A DNA stretch of 64,000 bases from Rhizobium sp. S152 (GTDB lineage: Bacteria > Pseudomonadota > Alphaproteobacteria > Rhizobiales > Rhizobiaceae), in NCBI RefSeq assembly GCF_030380735.1, contig NZ_JAUDRZ010000026.1:124001-188000 (forward strand), in the 5' to 3' direction. The position numbers and the translations under genes are program-made. Of the stretch, positions 59,301 through 64,000 are shown in pieces. The notes beneath the pieces are model-generated. The model made no database searches. It saw only the letters and a list, made by a program, of their open reading frames with translations, and was not told the origin of the DNA. How positions within the stretch are numbered: the stretch's first letter is position 1; every line of letters starts with the position of its first letter.

Positions 59301-59757
59301 CGATCTGCGCAATCGCGATCCGGCCGCGGAAAAGTTGCAGCGGGTCGAGCGCCATGCGCATGGAACTGGTGGTGGAGAGATGCTGGCCGCTGTCCTCGTC
59401 GACCATGTTGACGTTGCGCGCCTCGAGCGCCAGCCGCATGTTGGAGGTGAAGCGGATGACCGTGGAACCGACCTCGGCGTGATACCGCGGACCAATCAGG
59501 GAATTGAGCGCCGATTGCGCCTGCCGCGAGAGCGTCGCGTCGAACATGCCGCTCTCGACCGTGAAGATCAGCGCCGCGAAAAGGAAGACGACGAAGCCGA
59601 TGCAGGCGCCGGTCCAATTGGCCGTTCGGCGCATGCGTGAGCGCGCCGGCGGGCAATGTACGATCAAAGGATCTTCCGCCTGGGCGGAAGGAAGCTCGTG
59701 CAGTGCGACCACATCTTTCTTGCGGAATGTAATCTTCTCACCGCGGATCGCCGACAT
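56359..59757 (-). CDS. large DUF3971/AsmA-like membrane protein
   Basis: A 1132-residue protein with one membrane helix at about 47-70 and a long repetitive beta-rich periplasmic region. It fits the DUF3971 and AsmA-like (YhdP type) proteins: VNMVDEDSGQHLSTTSSMRMALDPLQLFRGRIAI near the N-terminus, ISLDLGKARLDIPWIGWSKG midway and a C-terminal AsmA-like end VVRGDQVGAVFQGVVRDQRGNMDMTGTFMP. Such proteins form bridges for phospholipid transport to the outer membrane. Start ATG is at 59757 with no alternative needed. Confidence 0.88.
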   Translation of the reverse strand: MSAIRGEKITFRKKDVVALHELPSAQAEDPLIVHCPPARSRMRRTANWTGACIGFVVFLFAALIFTVESGMFDATLSRQAQSALNSLIGPRYHAEVGSTVIRFTSNMRLALEARNVNMVDEDSGQHLSTTSSMRMALDPLQLFRGRIAIAQIEADDIGLDTALLPSGKPLDLNNIRIDALPAAMERVFDQLDVINNFVERGGTRSVKLSGIDIKLADTRNGPLSVVIDSLVFSKGRQGALHLDGDISVNGKPATLSVVMDQSEGRTSKLTGQVTGVDLAPFTLKRNNMGEVRQGVDGLGDLMVSAVRAGESTQPALAAVIDLKPGQFYMDGDEQILSGGRLNLSYDFGKQTVEIGKSLLQFDRTSVPFNGALIDLDKIDASAEKGFGIDLLVSGGSAAPSLSDEQPLPFDIKATGRYLVASKELEFANMQVSSPQGGLYGSLRARFGELSPEVSFAGQSQQLQTTAVKQLWPFWMAPKARDWALRNLFGGTITDASISVFIPFGRLDEAAAGKVLKLDENQIKIGFDIADVRLNVTGDIPPIRDAWAHFDLVGPRATISFKRGTSFFASGRSVNIGEGTFVLPSTYDKPLMAELNLPVSGNADAIGELLTYKPVKVLDRAGLVPDDLKGKVSATVQARFGLISSQDPPPIEWKAALQLQDLGVAKGISGRVITGLNGTLNADPKQVSLDGDGQVDGIPAKIKLVQPTDKDSNVPVQQTVTATLSNEQREKLIPGLSSIIDGTIGVELNRLDQDRQAVSLDLGKARLDIPWIGWSKGSGIGANATFEISGAIDNLQVKNFALKGDGFGVNGSLVISKGNLQKADFDSVKLSSLDDFAVSLRRSKGDMEVNVSGASADVRPILASMKSSGGGSDSSDRSSGGVSVRAKLDRITGFNDEKVRNVELVYVSQGGKLQTLNFSGITNSGEAVVAQTRGGGVINVTSGDAGAVSRFADLYKHMSGGLLNLAIRLGSGGDWNGSIDIRRFSLVNEQRLHSIVSTPVGQEQRSLNSAVKRNIDTSAQRFQRGFARIFSQDGVIRIENGVVRGDQVGAVFQGVVRDQRGNMDMTGTFMPAYGLNRLFAELPVIGILLGNGTDRGLIGITFKLVGKLDAPNLTINPLSIIAPGVFRNIFEFQ

Positions 59758-59875
59758 GCGCCTCGCCTAATTCCTTCACTTGGGGTTGGACCAGACTGGC
59801 TGGACGCGTATTCGTCCAATATATATCCGGCAACTCACCTGTCATCCACAAACCCGGCAAAAGAAAGGTTTCTCC

Positions 59876-60349
59876 ATGGTCGATGTTACTATCGGCGCCA
59901 GCGCGCCCGCATTCGATCTCCCGCGTGACGGCGGGGGCCGCGTTTCACTGGCGGAGTTCCGGGGCAAACCGCTGGTTCTGTTCTTCTATCCCAAAGACGA
60001 CACATCCGGATGCACGACCGAATCACTTGCGTTCACGGCACTTGCCGATGACTTCGAAAAAGCCGGCGCCGTCGTCGTCGGCATGTCGCCGGATTCGCCC
60101 GTCAAGCACGACAAATTCATCAGGAAGCACGGGCTCTCCGTCATCCTCGCCGCCGACGAGGAGAAGTCGACGCTGGAGGCCTATGGCGTCTGGAAGGAAA
60201 AGAGCATGTACGGCCGCAAGTATATGGGGGTCGAGCGTACGACCTTCCTGATCGCCGCCGACGGCACGATTGCCCAAATATGGGAGAAGGTGAAGGTTCC
60301 CGGCCACGCCGAAGCCGTTCTGGCCGCGGTGCAGAACCTCGGCCAATGA
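59876..60349 (+). CDS. bcp: peroxiredoxin, Bcp/PrxQ type
   Basis: The 157-residue thiol peroxidase shows VGASAPAF-type start, GKPLVLFFYPKDDTSGCTTES with peroxidatic Cys46, and VKVPGHAEAVL at the end. The second Cys usual five residues later in E. coli Bcp is absent (Leu51), so the enzyme may work as a 1-Cys type. AGAAAGG lies before the ATG at 59876. Its stop TGA overlaps the next gene's ATG. It reduces peroxides with thioredoxin or glutathione. Confidence 0.9.
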   Translation: MVDVTIGASAPAFDLPRDGGGRVSLAEFRGKPLVLFFYPKDDTSGCTTESLAFTALADDFEKAGAVVVGMSPDSPVKHDKFIRKHGLSVILAADEEKSTLEAYGVWKEKSMYGRKYMGVERTTFLIAADGTIAQIWEKVKVPGHAEAVLAAVQNLGQ

Positions 60350-61173
60350 GCGAGGCGCTGAACGTCACCTCGCTGCGCGGCGGCGCCATCGACGCCATCC
60401 GCGCGGCCGATCTCGATCTGAAGACCGAGCTGGCGCAGGAGAGCGCCCGGCGTTGGTTTGCGCGCCGGCTGTCGCTGCGCTCGCCGCTCGATGCGCCGCT
60501 GCCCGATCGTCCCGGCCGGCCCGAGAAGCCTGAACTGGTGCCGCCGACACAGGTGAAGAAGCGGTCAGTGCATACGATCAATGGCCGTATCGCGCTGCTG
60601 CACGCCATCGCCCATATCGAACTCAACGCCGTCGATCTCGCGCTCGATATCGTCGCCCGCTATGCGACGGAGCCGGTGCCGCACTCCTTCTTCGACGGCT
60701 GGATGCAGGTTGCCTTCGAGGAGGCCAAGCATTTCCGCATGGTGCGCGCACGGCTGAAGGATCTCGGCGCCGACTATGGCGACATGCCCGCCCATGACGG
60801 ACTGTGGCAGGCGGCGCACGCCACCCGCAACGATCTGACCGCACGGCTCGCCGTCGTTCCCCTGATCCTCGAAGCGCGTGGCCTCGACGTGACACCCTCG
60901 CTTCAGGCCAAGATGCGCGAGACCGGGGATCTCCAAAGCGCCGCCGTGCTCGACGTCATCTACAACGACGAGAAGGGACATGTCGCCATCGGCGCCAAGT
61001 GGTTCCGCTTCCTCTGCGCCAGGGAAAAACGCGATCCGGCCAGGACATTTCATCAACTGGTGCGCGCGAATTTCCGTGGCCCGCTGAAGCCGCCTTTCAA
61101 CGATATAGCCCGCGCCGAAGCCGGTCTGACACCGTCCTTCTACCGCTCGCTGACATCGACCAGCAGCGGATGA
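60346..61173 (+). CDS. DUF455 ferritin-like protein
   Basis: A 275-residue helical protein of the DUF455 family. Di-iron-type ligands can be seen: Glu92 in HAIAHIELNA, the ExxH pair Glu126/His129 in FEEAKHF, and a second ExxH Glu209/His212 in YNDEKGHVA. Its ATG overlaps the bcp stop (ATGA, 60346-60349), so it is translationally coupled to the peroxiredoxin. Family function is unknown; an oxidative or iron role fits the pairing. Confidence 0.85.
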   Translation: MSEALNVTSLRGGAIDAIRAADLDLKTELAQESARRWFARRLSLRSPLDAPLPDRPGRPEKPELVPPTQVKKRSVHTINGRIALLHAIAHIELNAVDLALDIVARYATEPVPHSFFDGWMQVAFEEAKHFRMVRARLKDLGADYGDMPAHDGLWQAAHATRNDLTARLAVVPLILEARGLDVTPSLQAKMRETGDLQSAAVLDVIYNDEKGHVAIGAKWFRFLCAREKRDPARTFHQLVRANFRGPLKPPFNDIARAEAGLTPSFYRSLTSTSSG

Positions 61174-61269
61174 ACACGCATTGCGCGAGTTTTGATCTAA
61201 GCATTTATTAACCATACCGGTGTGTAATGAACCCAATTGAGGCAAGGGCCGTCAATTTGGAGATTCGGC

Positions 61270-62583
61270 GTGACGCAGGCACAACAGAGTCGCGTATTTG
61301 GCAAGCGAAAACAGGAGCATATCCTGATCCTGGCAAGTGGTGACAAGGTTCGTCACCTGACCGTTAAGCCCTGGATGGCCGCCATCGCGTTCTGCTTCGT
61401 CGGCGTTTTCACCATCGGCTACCTGCTCGCCACATCCTACCTCGTTCTGCGCGACGACCTGATCGGCGCAACCATGGCGCGCCAGGCCCGGATGCAGCAC
61501 GACTACGAGGACCGCATCGCCGCCTTGCGCGCCCAGGTCGATCGCGTCACCTCGCGCCAACTGCTCGACCAGCAGGTGGTCGAGGACAAGGTCGACAAGC
61601 TGATGGAGCAGCAGATGGCGCTGACATCGCGCCACGGCAAACTTGGTTCGCTACTCGACCGCGCCGAAAGCTCCGGCCTTGGCGGCGGCGATCAGCCCGC
61701 CACGCAATCCCCCGTTCAGTCCTATGCGCCAGACGCCAAGGACAAGCGCGCGGCGCTGACCGGTGCCCCGGCCGCCATCGAGGCGCAGCTGGCCGGTGCC
61801 GCCACGCCCGCCGAGGCATCGCCCGACAATTCCACCCTCGCCTACGTGCCTGCTACAGAGACTGTCGGCGATCGGGCCGATCGGGTCTTCTCCAAGGTCA
61901 CGCTCTCCCTGAAGAATATCGAGCAGAAGCAGCGCAGCCGCGTGGCGCAGCTGACCAGCGATGCATCCGAGACGGCGGATGCGATTTCCAGCGTGCTCAC
62001 GCGATTCCGCATCGCGGTACCATCGGACACGGCGTCCAGGCAGGATGACAGCGCCGTCGGCGGCCCCTACGTGGAGCCGGAAAGCGACGACGATTTCGAC
62101 AATTCGCTCGCTCAACTCGATGGCGCGCTGACGCGGCTGGAGACGGTGCGCAGCACCGCGGAATCCCTGCCCTTCCAGAGCCCCGGCATCGGCAAGGAGA
62201 TCACCAGTTCCTTCGGCAATCGCCGCGATCCCTTCTTAGGTCGCCTCGCCTTGCATTCCGGCATCGACTTCCGCTTCGCTCCCGGCGAAAAGGTGCGGCC
62301 GACCGCGCCGGGCAAGGTCACGGCGGCTGGCTGGGCGGGCGGCTATGGCAACATGGTCGAGATCGACCACGGCAACGGCATCGCCACCCGCTACGGCCAT
62401 ATGTCGGAGGTTCTGGTGAAGGTGGGCGATACCGTCGACCGGCAGGATGTCATCGGCCTTGCCGGCAGCACCGGCCGCTCCACCGGCACGCATCTGCACT
62501 ACGAAGTACGCACCGGCGGCCGCGCAGTCGATCCGATCTATTTCATGAATGCCGGCCTTAAACTCGCCGGCTACATGAAGTAA
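61270..62583 (+). CDS. M23 family metallopeptidase (LytM-type)
   Basis: The 437-residue protein has a membrane helix (about 35-57), a coiled-coil-like stretch (about 70-130) and a C-terminal LytM domain with HSGIDF and THLHYEV zinc motifs, plus YGHMSEV. It should cut peptide stems or activate an amidase during cell separation. The start GTG at 61270 is supported by GGAG 7 bases ahead; a TTG at 61237 is open too. Possible orthologue of DipM-like M23 proteins. Confidence 0.87.
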   Translation: MTQAQQSRVFGKRKQEHILILASGDKVRHLTVKPWMAAIAFCFVGVFTIGYLLATSYLVLRDDLIGATMARQARMQHDYEDRIAALRAQVDRVTSRQLLDQQVVEDKVDKLMEQQMALTSRHGKLGSLLDRAESSGLGGGDQPATQSPVQSYAPDAKDKRAALTGAPAAIEAQLAGAATPAEASPDNSTLAYVPATETVGDRADRVFSKVTLSLKNIEQKQRSRVAQLTSDASETADAISSVLTRFRIAVPSDTASRQDDSAVGGPYVEPESDDDFDNSLAQLDGALTRLETVRSTAESLPFQSPGIGKEITSSFGNRRDPFLGRLALHSGIDFRFAPGEKVRPTAPGKVTAAGWAGGYGNMVEIDHGNGIATRYGHMSEVLVKVGDTVDRQDVIGLAGSTGRSTGTHLHYEVRTGGRAVDPIYFMNAGLKLAGYMK

Positions 62584-62681
62584 CGCATTCTCCTAACGGC
62601 GTATTTACCTCTGCATTGGTTGCAAGGCCCCTATTCCTTGACTTCAAGGACATTTCGGCATATGTCGCGCTGCATTGCGGC

Positions 62682-62744
62682 ATGCAATCACGCCGACTCA
62701 ACCAGAGCGCGGCCGAACCGGAACGGAAACAGTTTTCCCTTTGA
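62682..62744 (+). CDS. possible 20-codon leader peptide before DEAD helicase
   Basis: ATG 62682 opens a 20-codon frame that stops at TGA 62742-62744. This stop overlaps the helicase TTG start (62741) as TTGA, as in coupled translation. The peptide is basic and has no hydrophobic part. No clear ribosome binding site lies ahead, so it may be only chance. Confidence 0.25.
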   Translation: MQSRRLNQSAAEPERKQFSL

Positions 62745-64000
62745 CGACATTTGCTGATCTTGGCCTGAGCCAAAAAGTGCTATCCGCTGTCACCGATGCG
62801 GGCTACACGACGCCAACGCCTATTCAGGCCGGCGCCATTCCCTTTGCGCTGGAACGTCGCGATATCTGCGGTATCGCGCAGACGGGCACGGGCAAGACCG
62901 CGTCCTTCGTGCTGCCGATGCTGTCCCTTCTGGAAAAGGGCCGTGCCCGCGCACGCATGCCCCGCACCCTCATCCTCGAGCCGACCCGCGAACTCGCGGC
63001 CCAGGTCGCCGAGAACTTCGAGAAGTACGGTAAGAATCACCGCCTGAACGTGGCGCTCTTGATCGGCGGCGTTTCCTTCGAGGAACAGGACCGCAAGCTC
63101 GAGCGCGGCGCTGACGTCCTGATCTGCACGCCTGGCCGTCTGCTCGACCATTTCGAACGCGGCAAGCTCCTGATGAGCGGCGTCGAGATCTTCGTCATCG
63201 ACGAAGCCGACCGCATGCTCGATATGGGCTTCATCCCCGATATCGAACGCATCGCCAAGATGATCCCGTTCACCCGCCAGACCCTGTTCTTCTCGGCCAC
63301 CATGCCGCCGGAAATCCAGAAGCTGGCCGATCGCTTCCTGCAGAACCCGGAGCGCGTCGAAGTGGCGAAGCCCGCTTCTGCCTCGAAGACCATCACCCAG
63401 CGCTTTGTCGCTTCCCACGGCAAGGACTACGAGAAGCGTGCAACGCTTCGCGATCTCATCCGTGCCCAGGAAGACGTGAAGAACGCCATCATCTTCTGCA
63501 ACCGCAAGAAAGACGTCGCCGATCTCTTCCGTTCGCTGGAACGTCACGGCTTCTCCGTCGGCGCGCTGCATGGCGACATGGACCAGCGTTCGCGCACGAC
63601 CATGCTGCAGAACTTCCGTGACGGTCAGCTCCAGATCCTGGTGGCTTCCGACGTCGCGGCCCGTGGTCTCGACATCCCCGATGTCAGCCACGTCTTCAAC
63701 TTCGATGTGCCGATCCACTCTGAGGATTACGTGCACCGCATCGGCCGTACCGGCCGCGCGGGCCGCTCCGGCGCTGCTTTCACCCTCGTCACCAGCCGCG
63801 ACCAGAAGTTCGCCGATGCGATTGAAAAATTGATCGGCGAGAAGGTCGAATGGCTGAACGGGGATCTCTCGGCCCTGCCTCCGGCGGAACCGAGCCGCGA
63901 CGACGATCGCTCCCGCCGCAAGTCCGGCGGACGTGATCGTGACAAGGACCGTGGACGCGGTCGTGGTCGCGGGGGTCATAAATCTGATATCGCCGTCGAA
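62741..64000 (+). CDS. DEAD-box RNA helicase, runs off the window end
   Basis: The window contains 420 codons of a DEAD-box helicase. It shows the Q motif (TTPTPIQAGAIP), motif I (AQTGTGKT), PTRELA, TPGRLLDHF, DEAD in VIDEADRMLD, SAT (FFSATMP) and HRIGRTGRAGRSG. A basic arginine/glycine-rich tail begins near residue 395 (RSRRKSGGRDRDKDRGRGRG) and is cut at the edge. Start TTG at 62741 was chosen because no ATG in frame exists near it. It likely works in RNA or ribosome handling, as RhlE does. Confidence 0.93.
   Translation, partial: MTTFADLGLSQKVLSAVTDAGYTTPTPIQAGAIPFALERRDICGIAQTGTGKTASFVLPMLSLLEKGRARARMPRTLILEPTRELAAQVAENFEKYGKNHRLNVALLIGGVSFEEQDRKLERGADVLICTPGRLLDHFERGKLLMSGVEIFVIDEADRMLDMGFIPDIERIAKMIPFTRQTLFFSATMPPEIQKLADRFLQNPERVEVAKPASASKTITQRFVASHGKDYEKRATLRDLIRAQEDVKNAIIFCNRKKDVADLFRSLERHGFSVGALHGDMDQRSRTTMLQNFRDGQLQILVASDVAARGLDIPDVSHVFNFDVPIHSEDYVHRIGRTGRAGRSGAAFTLVTSRDQKFADAIEKLIGEKVEWLNGDLSALPPAEPSRDDDRSRRKSGGRDRDKDRGRGRGRGGHKSDIAVE

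Overview
The window is high-GC chromosomal DNA from an alphaproteobacterium, most likely a member of the Rhizobiaceae. The reasons are the gene content and order: an alphaproteobacterial crcB-rluC-HAD-ATP12 group, an extended suf operon that includes a second cysteine desulfurase, a glutathione-dependent formaldehyde pathway, propionyl-CoA carboxylase, a BA14K-type protein, and dispersed rhizobial-type intergenic repeats. I see no rRNA, tRNA, CRISPR array, prophage or intact insertion sequence. Almost all genes look like core or stable accessory genes.

Layout. 1-4.4 kb: small envelope proteins, a DUF1398 protein, a MarR regulator with a strong inverted-repeat operator, a GreA/GreB-type factor, an EamA transporter and a hypothetical protein. 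4.5-14 kb: propionyl-CoA carboxylase alpha (pccA) and beta (pccB, opposite strand) flank a membrane metalloprotease with an extra N-terminal domain and a complete glutathione-formaldehyde pathway (frmA, gfa, fghA, with elaA and a YaiI-type gene interspersed). 14-17.5 kb: a lipoprotein and the crcB-rluC-HAD-ATP12 operon. 17.6-23.7 kb: three small hypotheticals, then a tandem glycine riboswitch controlling gcvT-gcvH-gcvP. 23.7-28.8 kb: mosaic repeats, two hydrolases, a DUF982 protein, a cupin and an ABC exporter. 28.8-41 kb: a class C beta-lactamase-like protein, a Cache-HAMP-type class III cyclase, a divergent SDR/AraC pair, then a run of envelope genes: L,D-transpeptidase, FtsI-type penicillin-binding protein, Tat-exported arylsulfatase and MltF-like lytic transglycosylase. 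41.4-50.7 kb: a miniature flagellar rod-like protein, a LysE exporter, then the minus-strand suf cluster (cysteine desulfurase-sufB-small membrane protein-sufC-sufD-repeats-sufS-sufT-parD-parE-sufA) ending in a clear terminator. 50.8-64 kb: an alpha/beta hydrolase, a toxin relic beside an antitoxin, a GNAT, anmK, tyrS, a glycosyltransferase, a very long AsmA/DUF3971 protein, a bcp peroxiredoxin coupled to a DUF455 ferritin-like protein, an M23 peptidase and the start of a DEAD-box helicase that leaves the window.

How the genes work together. Three pathways are complete or nearly so: formaldehyde to formate (Gfa, FrmA, FghA), the glycine cleavage complex proteins T, H and P (the L protein is not here), and SUF iron-sulfur assembly. 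Peptidoglycan synthesis, cross-linking, cleavage and recycling are represented by the PBP, L,D-transpeptidase, MltF-like enzyme, M23 peptidase and AnmK. No wholly new multi-gene defence or metabolic system was found. The best leads are the type II toxin-antitoxin pair embedded in the suf operon, the small membrane protein overlapping both sufB and sufC, the SRPBCC-M50 protease fusion, the miniature rod-like flagellar protein, and the peroxiredoxin/ferritin-like coupled pair.
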